64,000 bases of DNA from Auanema rhodensis (GCA_964057225.1 OZ059899.1:15632501-15696500); one strand, 5' to 3'; numbered from the stretch's first letter, positions 40,491 to 53,800 are shown. Notes: a model not told the origin generated them from the sequence alone. Program-made: numbers and translations.

Positions 40491-40902
40491 CATCTTGCTT
40501 GCTTAAACCGTTGATACATCTATTAATTTCATTTAAATTCATCAAATTTTTGTAAATTTTATAACTAATGTCGTCACAATATCCACACTCCAACCAAATT
40601 CAGTCCAGAAATTTTAACTAATAGATTAAGTGAAACATACATAAACTGATGAAAATATAGAGGAAATGTCAAAAAAATACAAAAACAAATAATCAATAAA
40701 ATAAAAATAAAAATAATAAAAATATAGTTCGACATACCTGCTTACAGAATGCTGTCTTGCCACAGTGTGGTGGAGCTATGATCAGCAGATGCTGTGAACA
40801 GCTAAAAAGCCAATGATGTACAGCACGATGGCTGGATTCACGTCGAAAGTTCGACAATTGGCTTGACGATGCTGTCGCAGATGCTGAGCTCATGTTGACC
40901 AT
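28829..40902 (-). CDS. ANKRD50/TANC-like STAND NTPase with ankyrin repeats, 992 aa, 20 exons
   Basis: Exons (- strand): 40902-40738, 36883-36774, 36720-36549, 35537-35456, 35346-35093, 34652-34532, 34481-34335, 33059-32920, 31938-31864, 31816-31736, 31689-31593, 30827-30616, 30572-30476, 30426-30308, 30261-30064, 29990-29841, 29787-29515, 29447-29268, 29189-29028, 28972-28829. All phases agree (2979 nt, TAA stop). The start sits in a good context (AAAACCATGG). Residues 43-50, APPHCGKT, are the P-loop, with the usual first Gly replaced by Ala. MFILIDD (132-138) is Walker B, and WLRLVITSRP (157-166) is the STAND sensor-like motif. VAVHYCQ near residue 63-69 matches the HFC segment of ANKRD50/TANC. 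Ankyrin repeats fill about 352-945 (for example GGRTALRAAAWAGHMEIVDR). The tail is Ser/Arg-rich, ending RRTRRIF. ANKRD50 acts in SNX27-retromer recycling from endosomes, and TANC proteins are synaptic scaffolds; which applies here is unknown. An exon may be missing in the 3.9-kb first intron. Exon 11 uses an AAG acceptor and has a GTCAGT donor. Confidence 0.93.
32087..32101. repeat. poly-C run (15 C) in an intron of the ankyrin gene
   Basis: A homopolymer of C on the + strand, so G on the transcribed RNA. It lies in the 981-nt intron between 31938 and 32920. That intron also holds a 99-residue frame with no support as an exon. Confidence 0.95.
33605..33871 (-). CDS. candidate nested small secreted protein, 87 aa, inside an intron of the ankyrin gene
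   Basis: Within the 1275-nt intron between 34335 and 33059, on the same strand, the acceptor ACTTCACTTCAG ends at 33872, and an ATG follows after only 3 nt (33868). The frame runs 87 codons to TAG at 33605. It begins MTTAMWLMMIIVVCCIFPFNS, a convincing signal peptide, followed by a hydrophilic region with WYDDDARN and NRGRPPASVDGQEA. An acceptor so close to an ATG is what a spliced-leader site looks like. Read as a cassette exon of the host gene, the host frame would hit stops, so it is not a missed ankyrin exon. I do not recognise the family. It has no Cys after the signal peptide and few basic cleavage pairs. It could be a short secreted peptide, or chance. Confidence 0.4.
   Translation of the reverse strand, partial: NMTTAMWLMMIIVVCCIFPFNSKVNDHSVHLILVEQFPIHLASRTSSWYDDDARNVTSIENRGRPPASVDGQEASIISYEISISILRK
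35993..36072. repeat. CT microsatellite in an intron of the ankyrin gene
   Basis: About 80 nt of CT repeats with a single CCC interruption, in the 1011-nt intron between 35537 and 36549. Its complement encodes a spurious Glu-Arg-repeat frame. Confidence 0.98.
37243..37449 (-). CDS. weak candidate secreted ORF nested in the first ankyrin intron
   Basis: ATG 37449 opens a 68-residue frame with a hydrophobic start (MLFLCYFSCFISLTTLLVMH, then LLPSAIA). It continues with SFFKWL, an Asp run encoded by GAT triplets, and a basic tail KRNRRKER. The layout is signal, acidic spacer and basic cleavage-like site, which resembles a peptide precursor. There is no strong acceptor at the start, and the triplet repeat makes a chance frame likely. 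Confidence 0.18.
   Translation of the reverse strand: MLFLCYFSCFISLTTLLVMHLLPSAIAVPSFFKWLHDDDDDDEGYDVLTDGNMRESKRNRRKERNAEG
39268..39316. repeat. CT microsatellite
   Basis: A pure CT run of about 49 nt in the first intron of the ankyrin gene. Confidence 0.96.
40421..40488. repeat. CT microsatellite
   Basis: CT repeats with two CA interruptions, about 250 nt downstream (on the - strand) of the P-loop exon. Confidence 0.96.
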
Positions 40903-42578
40903 GGTTTTTGGCGTGAAGCTTAGATTCTCGGTATGCAAAAGAGAATATAGAAATAGGAATTTCAGATGAATGTAGTATGTAGTTGAGATGAAAAATGTAT
41001 AGAGTGGCTAGCTGGATGAACAGTCTGCATCCACGAATACACGTTGAAGTCGTCGTCGTCTACACAGCACACAACAATGAATCTTGTCGTTAGGATTACA
41101 GTGTCAACTACACGAACATTAGATCCAAAACATCTGAAACATCATTATGAACGGGTTATTTAACAAGAGAACGAAGCAAAAAATGGTAAAAATGAAGAAG
41201 AATATCATCAAAATCACGAGACAAATCAGTGTTCCTGGGTTGAAATACTATTTTTGTCATTATTAAAAGATTTCAAAGATTGAAGCATCAACAGTTGAAA
41301 GCTGAACAAACGAAAAAAAATGGAATTTTGGAAAGAGAAAGCTTTCCAACTTGACGAGAAAAGAGAGAGAGAGAGGGTAGAGTAAAGGGGGGGGGTAGAA
41401 GAAGAGAAGGGTGGAGCATAACAGCTATGTGCCGAACAGGAGGCGGGGTCTTCATGAATGAGGTCGGAAGGGCAGACCCGACTGGAGCTAAGCATGTAAG
41501 TGGATTGAAGAAGATGCAACTGAGAGAGTTGATTCACATGGATTTCAATCAGTACATATAACCTTTCAACTTAGCTGAATAAGCTGCAAAAGTTGCAAAA
41601 GTCGAGAAACAGTAAACATGGCTGTAGCAAGGTAGCAACATAGGAATTCTAAGAAAAAGCCGGCAAGAATATGAGAGAAGTTGAGAGAAGTAACTGAACA
41701 AGGAGAAGGTATTCAAATGGAATTTAGGAAATGAATTAGAGGAAGAAGTAGAAGAGGAAGAAAAAGAAGAAGAAGAAGAACGACAAGGGATTTGTGAAGA
41801 AAAAAAATAAAAATTGAACGAGAAAAGGAAAGCAACGGCGGCAGATGTTGCAAAATGGACAAGCGAAAGCTGGTCAAATAGAAATTGAAGACTTCGGAAC
41901 ACAAAAAGTATATTTGAAAATGACAGAGAAACATAAAAATTGAAGAAAAAGGTGGAAAGGATTAGAAGATATCGACAGAAATTGAAAGATAAAACAAGAA
42001 TTTGAAAGATTATATATAGGAAATTCTATATAATTCTTGATAATCAATAATCAATTTTGAATAATTCAGATGAAACAATAGAAAGCAAGAGATGGCGGAT
42101 AGGAGGAGTTGAATAGGCGGTTGACGAAGAGAGAAGAATCCGTTGACAAGATGATTAGGAGGTACTGAACTAATGAAATTCAAAGATAAGAATAGATGAT
42201 GGTACAGTGGCCCAAACGGCGATTATGGTTTCATCCTCCTGGGAGAGAGTTCTAAAGGATGGTGAAGACTATAGAGGAGAGGAGAAGAGAGAAAGGTTGG
42301 ATGGCTGGACCAGCCTGAACAGGGCTGGGCAGTGTTGTTGGGGAGAGGGGAAGGGGGGGGGAGGTGTTGTGTATGGTGTGTTGCTACTGGTGTATGTATG
42401 TTGTGGCCTATTGTGTCTATCATCTTACTGAAGGCGAGAAGAGGAAGAAAAGGAAAAAATAGAGAGGAAGAGATAGGTAGGATAGCTGGGGGTCTATGAT
42501 GATGGTCACCACGAACAAACGACGTGTAAACGACGATCAACATATGATTGAAAGAATGAATAAAGGAAATGTCTTGAA

Positions 42579-42610
<32 letters not shown>

Positions 42611-42786
42611 GGAGAAGATTGGAGGGAAGAGAGGGAATAAGATGCGAGAGAATGAGAAATGACGAGAATGAAAAGGATGCAATCACGAAAACAAAACAAG
42701 TACACTAGGAGAATGGTTTTGACCACAAACTGTAAAATGAACGAATATGGGAGGGCATATATCATTCCATAAAGAAAGAGAGAGAG

Positions 42787-42834
<48 letters not shown>

Positions 42835-44097
42835 GAGAGATGAATGAAAATCATCACAAATGCCAGGTTTGAGAGACATAAAGAGAGAAATGTCAAGTTC
42901 AAAGACAATTTCAAACTGAATTTCAGCAAAAATTCAATTAAAATCAAATAATACAAGGCAAATGTATGTGTTCTCGGAGAGATAGTCTCTCTATCTCTCC
43001 ATAATTATCGGAATTGGAGACCCATAGAGGTGAAAACGAAATTAAAAGTGCTAGAAGTGAGATAAATACAAAGATTCGACAAAAATGCCACAGGGCAAAT
43101 ATTAGAACTTGTCAATGACCTTGGTGACAATCAATGGAATAACTCGAACAAAGTAAAAATGGAGGAAACGAGTAAGCGAATAGGAAAGAAGGGGAAAACT
43201 CGAATATTGCTCAGATTCTGAATCATTGAGCTACTCTATCGTCGCACATTAGACGATAATAGAAAAGTTGACTTCCTTTTTCTTTTTTTTTGCAAAAAAA
43301 AGAACAAAAAGTGAAATGAAACAGTGAATTGACTGTAAAACGGTGGTTTTAAGTTTTATGTTGGAAAGAAAAAGGAAAAGGAAGAGAGTGTACTGTAGAA
43401 TGAAGAGCAATTTTTTGGAAGAACGTTCGTCGTACAATTATTTTCAGAAAAATAAAATATAATTATTCAAAATACAAATAGTTACATACAGTTAAGATGA
43501 ATAGTAATATATAAAGAAAAAAGAAGAGATAGAGAGAGAGATAGATAGAGAGAGAGAGAGAGATAGATAGAGAGAGAAACTTAGAGTAGACGGAGAGTAG
43601 AAAGAAAGAGAAAAACAATAATGTAAAGAGGATTATATTTGACACAAAAGAACAAATAATAAATAAATAAGAAAAACAAAAGAAAATAATAATTATTATC
43701 GTTTTGAGATTCTTTTTTTCTTATTTTTTAAACTCAAGTAAAGTATGAGAGTGTGACTGAGACGTGGATGGACGGAAAGAGCGAAGATGACAGAGATCAG
43801 TAGACAAGGAAAATGAAAGTTGTTGTTTGAGCCTTTACGTCCTCTAATCAGCTTTGAAACAGTAAAAGAGTTACGAAGTTGAAAAAAGAAGAGGAAAAGC
43901 CAAGAAAAAGTGAGAAAAGCTGTAGAACTAACTAGACGACATGACTAGAACTGTGTGACGTTGGAAGAAGAGCGGTAAAATGAAAGAATAGAAGGAGAAT
44001 TTGAAAATACTTTAGGTAGAATAAGCCGAGAAGACGATGAAATAGTCAAGAAACATGTTCTTAAACATAGAAAAAGGAATATTGGAAAGTACAGAAG

Positions 44098-44133
<36 letters not shown>

Positions 44134-46199
44134 ATAAAGAGAAATGGCTGGTCAATACTTGTAAAATAAATTTTAGCTAAATGTAAGATCAAAAAGAAAG
44201 AAATAAGGAACGAACGAATGCAAGAAGCAAAGCTATGCTATGATTAGAACACGACGAAGCGGAATGATTAGTTTGTTCGTATATGACGTGTCTGAGTGAG
44301 AAGTAGCCAAACCGGGAGGAGAAACATCGAATAAAATTGATGTTCGGATGAAGAAAAGGTAACAACAACATTGGCATGGCATTGAAAAAGTTACGATTGA
44401 TATGATTTAGAAAGTAATTTTATTTTTTGAAACATACATTGTTGAGGAAAAAAGAGATAGTTCTGTGGCGTTGTGGGGTGAGCTCGTAAGCTGAAAGATG
44501 AAGCCAATGAGTCATGAGCGGATGAAACATCATGTAGGAACATCATTGTATTGGTACAGGTGGTGAAGATTTGATTTGATTAGAAGAGAGACAATAGAAT
44601 AATGAGATAGTGTTAGAGAAGAAATTTAAGAGAGAGATAGAGAGAGAGAGAAAGGAAAAGAGAAGACTGTAAGAGATTAGAATTGTGAAGATCAAATTTA
44701 TATAGAGATATACATAGACTATAGATGTTTATATGTTAACTGTTGAGGTTAAAAGGAATCATTAGATGATGTAATAATGAGAGATTAAAAGGGAAATTAT
44801 AGAAGAGGGGAAAAGAAAGAGGGAGAGAGAGAGAGAATACGGTGAAGCTTTAGCCGAATGCTCAGGACATTCAAATCGCATTCCTATTGAAGACATCTGA
44901 CTGGATGGCTGTAAAAGAATGTACTGACTGTCAGACTATAACTACTCATAGAACACGCAAATTGAAGAGAAATTAGAGAGAAAGAGAAAGAGAGAGAGGG
45001 AAAAGGGAGACTGAAATGTTCTCTTAGTGTTTGTTTTATGAAATACAAGAGAAAATCATCATTAGTTGTTGAAGAGGAAGAAGAGAATTACGCAAAAGTC
45101 CTTCTGAACATCAGACAACATGATGCACAAGCTGGATGCTGACGAGAAATATTCTCATCTTATCAATACAACATGATTTCAAAGATTAATCAAACGTTTA
45201 CATGATCGTAAAATTCAAAAAATGTCTTCTAGACGAGATGATTGTACTTCTTCGAAGAGAAGACAAATTCATTCATTCACCTCATAAAGCCGTTCGCTCT
45301 TCCTTTCTCTCTCTCTCTCCCGCTGGCTTCTTACATCATCTCCCTTCAATCTGGCATACCTCAATCTTTCCTAATACGGTTAATCGCTGTATCTCCAGAT
45401 TGATGACGTCATATACTGTAGAATAGGTAATTCTCAATCAATGCTGTATATGCAAATCAAGTTGCACACATACAGTAAAGGATTATTTAATAATTAAGTT
45501 TTTAATGAACAAAGCTGAAATATAACGTTGTTTGAAGGAAATATTCTGAAAATGATGAAACAAGGCTGGAGGATTTTCAGAACAAAGAGATTTAAGAAGA
45601 AGCCGAACACATTGCTGGACGGAGAAACGGAGGGAAGCTTAAGAAGACCAAGACGACGTGGACAACGTCTAATGAACTTGTTGGAGAGTATGGTGTGGAA
45701 AAGGTGGAAGATACGAAGAGGACAGGAAGAGGGGAGGGGAGAGTATGCTGGGGCTGTCCTGTCTCGTTAAAGCTTAGCAAACTCAGTTCTTCGGAATAAA
45801 TGGCGATTGAGATGAAATAACATAAAGAGTATATGTACATACATACATACATATATGTATATCTATCTATCTATATGTATATAGGTAAATAGAATTCTCA
45901 GACAGAGAGACAGAGAGGGAAAAGAATGAATGAGAGAGACTAGCCATATGAGATGAAGGAGAGAGCAGCCCCCCAGCTGAAACATGTGCTCAGCTCTCCA
46001 GTATGGCATTATGTTTGATGCCTTTTCAATTGAAAAATGTAGTAAAGTAAAAGAATGAAAGATAAAGAGACTAAAAGATAGAGAGAGATTGAGAGAGAGA
46101 GAGAAGTATAGAACAACTCCTGAACTCTTTTCATGAGCATAAACGGAAACAATTCAATAAGAGAAAATTGAAAGAGAATCATATAAGAGAAATAAAGAA

Positions 46200-46203
<4 letters not shown>
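40903..46203. other. upstream region of the ankyrin gene, purine-biased, no gene recognised
   Basis: The promoter and any 5' UTR exons of the ankyrin gene should lie here. The sequence is rich in GA and GAA on the + strand: tracts at 42577-42610, 42776-42838 and 44101-44130, plus G runs at 41388-41396 and 42354-42361. A perfect inverted repeat (10-bp arms, 5-nt loop) sits at 42976-43000 and TGACGTCA at 45414. GTATGTTTC on the - strand at 44429-44437 could be a donor of an untranslated exon. Confidence 0.5.

Positions 46204-46252
<49 letters not shown>
46204..46252. repeat. GA microsatellite
   Basis: A pure AG/GA run of about 49 nt. Confidence 0.97.
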
Positions 46253-46262
<10 letters not shown>

Positions 46263-47121
46263 GAGAGAGGAAATCATTCAATTTTTTGTTGATTTATAAA
46301 ACATATGTTTATCAACAAAATAATAAATAAGAAAGAAAGTCTAATCATTTTCAAATTCCAAAGGTAAATTGAAGGAAATAAAAGTAAAGTAGCAACATAT
46401 ATAGAAAGAGAGAATATATGGTTCAATGCAATAGGAAACAGAATAAAATATCAAATTTCATAGAAAATTTGAAAGAAAAAGTTTTGAAGAAAAAAGAATT
46501 CGTACCGCTTAATTGAAATAAGCTGAAGTTGAAGTTACTTGAAGCAAGTTGTACAGTAGGTGAAGTCTATAAAGAAAAAAAATATAAGAAGGAAACCGTA
46601 TAATCATAAGAAAAAATAAAAAAAAAACAATAAAAAACGAAATTAAAATGAAAAAAAATTGATTGATATGATATGAGATGGGGGGTGGGGTGAGAGGGGG
46701 AGGAGAAGGTGAGAATATGAAAATAATCGATTATAAGGAATTTTTGGACAAAAAAAGGGCAAAGCAATGATAAAGGATGGGACATAAAAGAATTAATAGA
46801 CTGATATAGTTAAGATGAGCATAATACGGATAAACAAACAAATAAACAAACAATATGAGATAACATGCACGTTAGAGTGAGGAGAGATGATGGGGGGTGG
46901 AGATTGGGAAACTGACAAAACGGGCCACAAAGCATTAAGATGAAAAGCGAAAAGGAATATTTGGAAAGAAGGACCAATGTGACAATGAGTTGAAGGGCAG
47001 CAATTAACGTATTAGATGAGTTGAGATGACGATAGTAAGAGATTAACTAAATATATGAATAAGATGAAGAGAGTTAAGAGAAATGGAGTGTGAATACCAG
47101 AGGTTATACATAGACAATGAG

Positions 47122-47173
<52 letters not shown>

Positions 47174-47690
47174 GTATCTTATTCATACAAATGTATGAGA
47201 AAATGGTAAAAATTTCATTGAAATGACCAAAATGCATAATATTGTATATTCTGTCTGTAATGATGTTATGAATTCATCTCAGATAACCTCTTTGTATCCG
47301 GAAATTAGACAATTTTTCAGGCGGAAAGGTAAGTCTTTGACACCTTTACCTATGTATGTCTACTATTCATATAACTTATACTATATAGTTTATATAGTAA
47401 GGAAATAGAAAGAAACAAACAAGAGAAACAAGAGATGTGAAGATGGTTGTGTGGAGTACTAAGTTCAGGTTATCGTCGGAAGAACGATAATTACAGGTCG
47501 GACGTTAATACCTATACACATAACTAACTAGAATTTAGTTATTCAATTCATAATATAGTGACGTCATTTACTATATGAAGGTAAAAGATGAATAGAATGA
47601 CTTAGAAGTTGATGAAAATGAATGTTACAGACATAGAAGAAGAAGAGACAACAAATCAGAGTAAAAGAATAACATACTGGACACAAGGCC

Positions 47691-47724
<34 letters not shown>

Positions 47725-50700
47725 GAGGGGGAGGAAGAGCATCCAGAATCCACTTGTTATTTCATATATGGCTTTATCATTTAATATTTATACATAATTG
47801 AGTATATTTTTAGAATAAAAAAATATCTGAAAGAGAAGAAGGAAGAGAAGATTATCATCAAAATCCTTGTTATTCCTCTTTTTTTCATCCAAAAGTAGAA
47901 TCAACAGCATAAGCTGTACAGACTGTAGTCATGAAATAGCCTACAAGTAGAATATCGTCAATGCTGCTGTGAAGCTGCTCTACATCGACGTCAACAGAAG
48001 TTTGTGAAAACTTGTTATATTCATAATCTATGTGATACATGAGATACGTACGTATTTAGAGGGAGAAAATCTGAAAGAGAAAGAGGGATTGGAACTTGTT
48101 AAATCCACAGTTCCCCCTCTCTCTCAATCTCCCTCTCTCTCTCTCTCCCTCTCTATCATCTGATAGTATTTATTATTTGTATAAACATATAATACATAAT
48201 CGAACTAGGGAACAAGTTTGAAACTTCGAAAATAGCATGATCACCGTTAGTCGGTCCAAATAAGAGGATGGCAGGAGGGAGAGGGCAAAGTGTAAAAGCA
48301 AAGGATGAGCACGAGACAAGCTTGAGCTTGATGTTGGACGAATGAATGTCGAATGTATCGTCATCGCCTTCATTTTCATGGGTCTCAATGTCATACGAAA
48401 TTCTGAATAGTCGACTTTTCATTGGGTTAAAGAACTGAAGGGATATGTCCAACATGGGTGGCATTGCAACATGAAGATGACAATGACAGAGAAAAGGGAG
48501 AGAGAGAGAAAAAGGAGAAGGAGAAAGAGGAGGAGAAGAGGTGAGATTGAGAGAAAGAGAGAGAAAAGTGAATAAGAGAGAGAGAATAGTAGATAGTTTT
48601 CTTCTTCTTTCTCTATCAACTTCTGGCTTTTCTCTTTAACCTCTCCAGGGACCCGTTTTTCTGAACAAAATTTCACAATTTCTGACACTGATGGAAGTAA
48701 GTAAAAGCGAAAGAAAGAGGAAGTGAAAGAGAAAACGAGAAAGATACAACGTGTAGATGTGATCAGAGGAGTATGAGCTAGTCATTTGGCCATAAATGGC
48801 TGACGTCGGCAAAAGCCTAAAAGAAACGAGCAAAAGGAAGCTGACAGTCAAAGTTGGTATTGAATATGGATTTCGAGCTTAAGCTGCTAGCTTTTAATGG
48901 CTTTTCAATGAAAAAATGTTGAATATGATGGTGTAAGTGACCATAAAGAAGAATTATTTGCCGCCTTTTTTTGTGTGGAAAGAAAGTTTTAAGCTGATCG
49001 ATGGATAGAAGAAGATATTTTTTGACTGAAAATCAACAAAAAGAGAAACGAATGAGTGAGAGAGAAAGGAACAAAGAAGGAAAGAGGGAGAGAGAAAGAG
49101 AGAGAGATAGAGGGAAAGCATGACGGAGTTGTCAAATGTAGATTAAAGCTATTTACTTTCAATCATCCATCAAGTTCAAATACTGTTCATTTTTTTGAAA
49201 AAAGTCAAAATAATTGAGAAAAAAAGTTTTTTTTCCCCAAAAAAAGAAGAAATTAAAGAAAAATAGATATTGTTCATTAGATGAATGGCATATGTCTATC
49301 CAGAGATGTGACATTCAAGTAAAGAAATAGCTGAATCAGCCTGAAACTGATGGATGTCACGATGGCTTCAAGCTCCAGCTGAACTGACTCAAAACCAGCA
49401 GAAAGCTACGATGGGCTAGCCACACGAGCGGACAGTGGTTTGCTAGTCCATCTGTGGTGGACGTCTGACTGAGCTATGTCGCGTGCAGTCGCATTCCCAA
49501 TGGCTATTTATTCATCTGATATCAGAGATATCATCTGATGGAACATGACACGATGAAGCTTGAGCACAATCACCCACAGAAAGACAGACAGATAGATCCG
49601 AACTTCATCAACTGGATAGATAGAAGGATATTAAATGAACTTTAAAGAAATAAAAAGGCTTCTCGATCTACAAGAAGTTTTTTTGTCATAAAGGATTACA
49701 AATTATGGATGCTTACAGTTTACTTTATCGTTGAAGATAACCGATACGCATAATACCTGATTTATTCACCGTATGTAATAATGGTTTCTTTACTAATTCT
49801 TCATTCTATGAATCATAAGAACTCAGAAAATTCGTAGGAAAGACAACAAGCTGGGCTTAGCTTGAGACAAGAACCAGGCAAGATGACTTCATGCTTCATC
49901 AACTGGCATGAGAAAGAGAAAAAGCAAAAGAAGCAGATGTGCTTTAGTTCGTAAACGACATCGACAACGATGACTACGAAGCTGAAACTGAAACATAAAG
50001 ACAGGAAAGTGAGAATTAGAGGTTATAGAGAGAGAGAGAGAGAGAAGCAGTGAGAGATGGGAGCAGTTAGGAACATGTGCTTATAGAGAGAATAAGATAG
50101 ATAGAGAGGGAGAGGGAGAGGGAGAGAGAGGAACCATGGAAGGAAAGGCGGTTGGTTGCAGACTAATCCAGTGATTTAGACCATTTTCGTTTCAATTACC
50201 CGTCATCGATGGATGCAAAAGCCTCAAATGACCAGTGAAAGTCTAATCTAGTCGGGTCTGCCTTTCAAGGCTTCTTCACAGAAACGAATTATGGAAAAAA
50301 ATAAAAAATAGAGTATAAAATGATTTCAACTTGTGATGGAAAAGCATAGGAGAAGCATCTGAAGTTAATGCCCCGAGGGGAATGATTTGGAAAAGATCAC
50401 CGGATTTCGGACCACCCATAGAGTTAGACAGAAGGCTTGATGTTAGGTGTGTTAGTATGTATGGGTAAGTTCTTCGTTGAAGCACTTCAGTCAGTCAGAA
50501 GTACGAAATAAAGAAACCGGAGACAGCTAGTGAGAAATGTTATGAAAGGTTATACAACAACCTGGGCCAATGACCAAATAAGAGAGTAAGAGAAAGAAAG
50601 AGAGCTAGAGATGAATGAAAAGGATAGAATTGAGGAAAAGCCGGAAGAAGTTCGTTCAATACCATTATATGGAAGTCTCTAGTACTAAATGAATGTAAAG

Positions 50701-50807
50701 AACGAGATTTAAAGTCTGAAATTGGCTTCCGGAAAACTGGAGAGACAACTGGTTTGTAGGACTGTGGGTAATGGTGTAAGAACAAGAGTTGAATACTGAA
50801 ACGCATG

Positions 50808-50810
<3 letters not shown>
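46253..50810. other. non-coding, GA-rich region
   Basis: No gene is recognised. It holds CT at 47125-47167, GA at 47701-47724, TGACGTCA at 47559 and interrupted GA tracts near 48490 and 50030. A 69-residue - strand frame at 50276-50485 has a plausible composition but no splice context. Confidence 0.5.

Positions 50811-50867
<57 letters not shown>
50811..50867. repeat. GA microsatellite
   Basis: A pure AG run of about 57 nt. Confidence 0.97.
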
Positions 50868-50872
<5 letters not shown>

Positions 50873-53800
50873 AGGAATAGAAAGAGAAAAGAATGGAGAA
50901 GAACGCTCGAGCCTATCCAACCAGTAGATCCTCCAAGCAACGAAAGAACAGCTGGCTTTGACGTATAAAGAAGTTGATGGAGGTAGTAATTGAGAAAAAG
51001 AAATGCGTCAATACGATCAGAAGAACTATATGCAGCAGAATTAATATAAATGTTGAAACATACAGCAATTTACTTGAAAAACGGCAACTTTAGTTCAAGT
51101 GAGTCAAACGGCAAGCGTTGAAAGCATAACAGCATTTAAATACTGGAGAATAGGTTTTGGCTCGAATTGAAGCAAGACAACGCAACATGAGCATTGTATT
51201 AGCTTGGCTAATCAAGTTGCAGAGCAGTAGTCATGCTGGTGAGCTTGGTCAAATGAAGAGAACAAGAGTTCAAAAACCTGAGAGATGGGTGGGCTGAAGC
51301 AGAGGTAAGGAAGGAAGGAATTAGAGGAACAAGAAGATGAAGAAGCATTGATGAGGAAATGAAAAAACGAATAGAACTGAGCAGATAAGATGGAACAGAA
51401 ATTGGAATGAAGTAGGAAGCTAACTGGTTCCAATTAGGATGAATTGATACAACATACAACGTCTTATCAATTGATTTGATAAAAATTGATTTGATATGAT
51501 TAGCTTTTGATTGTGAGTGATGTTGATTGAATTGTTAGAAAGGGAAAGGTAATGAGAAAAGGAAATGAGAGAGTGAGAGAAAGAGAGAGAATATGAGAAG
51601 GGAATAGCAGATGAAGTGAGAAGAAAACCATAGATGTCGCTATTCGAGACGCATGCGCTGCTCATGTAATAGGCACTTCCACCTGGATATAGAACATAAA
51701 ATATTTAATTTTAGCATAGTTAATATATATTTATGTGTATAGAAATATAATAAAGTAGAAATATCACGTGGTTAGAGTGAAATGAGATGAATTGGTTGAA
51801 TACAACGACGTCAACGAAGAAGAAGCAGAAGAAGAAGAAGAATGCAGCCGATCATAACTTTGATTACAACCAAAAATGAAGTTCAGCATTTGAATGGAAA
51901 AGTGTGTGTACATGTGATGAGTCAGCTATATATGGAGGAAGAGGTTCAAACTGTTAAAATGAAATTGATAGTTAAATGGAAATGAAAATTTTAATAAAGT
52001 TCAAAAGCTTTCAACCAACTGAAGAGGAAGAGATAGCAGGTACCCGGAGAGATAGAGAGAGAGAGAGAGAGAGCTCTGCTCATCTACCTAAAAGGAATGA
52101 AAGTGCAAAAACGTAATGAGAAGATTAAGCTTTGATTATGAGCAAAATTAAGCGAACAAAGATTGGGCGATTGCAGCTGGAGAAGCCGGAAAAAGCTTCT
52201 GACCAAATGAGATTCAGAAGATAAGAAGCTTTTCATGCCCGGCTTTCAAAGCCTTCATACCTTCAAGCTATTTATCCTTATCATAATCATAAGCTTGCTA
52301 AGCGATAACAAGCATAATAAAGCCTTGCTCTAAGAGAATTCGATGAGCTTCGATGCTGATGACTTTGGCTTTTCACAAGACAATACGTTAAAGAAAGAGC
52401 TACAACACAACGATGACAACGGACGTGGTAGAGCATGGCTAAGCCAACCACTACCAATTCTCGTTATTTTTTTACTTCAAATATAGAAGTTTTTTGGACC
52501 GGAAGTTGAACGATGAAAAAAAAGAAGTTTTCTTCTGTTTGGCTAAGCTTATATGAAGTAGTGGAAATGATTATTGATGTTGTTGTTGTTGTTTTTCTCT
52601 GTTTTCACATCATCATCATCATCATCATCAACATCATCATCATGATTATTTAATAATTTGAAGTCACATCCGTGGTACAGCCGACGTTTTTCAAAATATA
52701 AAAAGAAATTTTCAGAATCTATTTGCTATTTCAGATTTTTTTTATTCAAAAAATCTTTTAGTTCAATAGATTATAAACAGAAAGCTGGTAAATGAGTAGT
52801 AGCTTAACCATGTACAAACAGCAACACATATAGGTTGTCATCTTCTGGATAGAACATATGAAGTTTGCGAATAAGCGATAAGTTGCTAGCAATGCTGCAA
52901 CAGGTGAAGAAGTTATTCAAAACATATTATTGAAGAAAGAGTAGGTGTATGAAAGAAAAAGTACAAAAATGGCCAACACATCGCTATTGCTTGAGGGCAT
53001 TTTTCGACAATTTTGATGAAAAGTAAGAAAGACAGAAACAACAACAAAGTCGTTAGACATAGACATGGATGTGTTATGAAGTTGAATGAGTTGAAATGGC
53101 ACGTCGGTGGTCAACGAGGACCACATTCGAAACAGATGAATAAGATTTTGATGTTGAAAGAGCTAACTGACGAAGAAGTAGGATGTGCAGAGAGAGAGAG
53201 AGAGAGAAAGAAAGAGAGCGTAGTTGAAGGGCAGTTAGAGAGGTTAAGGCAAAGCAACATTTGAACCGGACACTTCCGATGAGTTTACTTCGGATGCAAA
53301 TCGTCTCCGTCGGCTCATTATGAAGCTAATGATCCTTAGAGTTACTCTATCGCCTTGTAAGCAAAGTTTATATATATTTCGTTCAAATAATATATACTTA
53401 AGTATATGATAGCATAGTTAGTACATATAAAATCAAATAATCAATAATTCTTTTAATTTAAATTTGTTTTTATAATTTCAAGTGAGAAAAATGAAAAAAA
53501 ACTTAAACACAAACAAATAAACAAAATTGACTCAGAGGGAAGATTTTCTTAATTTCTTTCCAAATTTCTAAGAAAATGCCAAAAGAAGATTTTTCCAAGG
53601 ATTATTTCCATATGTTTTTCGTATGGATTTACTTACTAGCCAACAAACTCGTTAAGAGTGAGAGGGACGGAAGAAAGGATGGACGAAGGGAGAGAGAGAC
53701 AGAGAGACCAAAAACAAAAAAAAATTTCAAAATTGTTGCTTTGACCGAGTAATAAGGGAAAAAAACTGAAATTATATATTTTTTAAAAGAAAGAAATAGG

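Larger units (their letters stand above)
36884..40737. other. 3.85-kb first intron of the ankyrin gene
   Basis: This is the longest intron. It carries CT tracts at 39268-39316 and 40421-40488, a run of CAT triplets at 37323-37342, and short GA runs near 38690. The P-loop exon precedes it and the HYCQ exon follows. The linker between these motifs looks shorter than in ANKRD50, so a small phase-0 exon could be hidden here. I found no clear one. Confidence 0.75.

Noticed and set aside
50276-50485. 69-residue - strand frame with a reasonable amino-acid composition
   Set aside because: It lacks a convincing acceptor and donor pair, a signal peptide or any known motif.
53255-53345. GC-richer patch open in three frames, including a short ATG frame on the - strand followed by GTAAAC
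   Set aside because: Being open on both strands is not evidence of coding, and no partner exon or family similarity was found.
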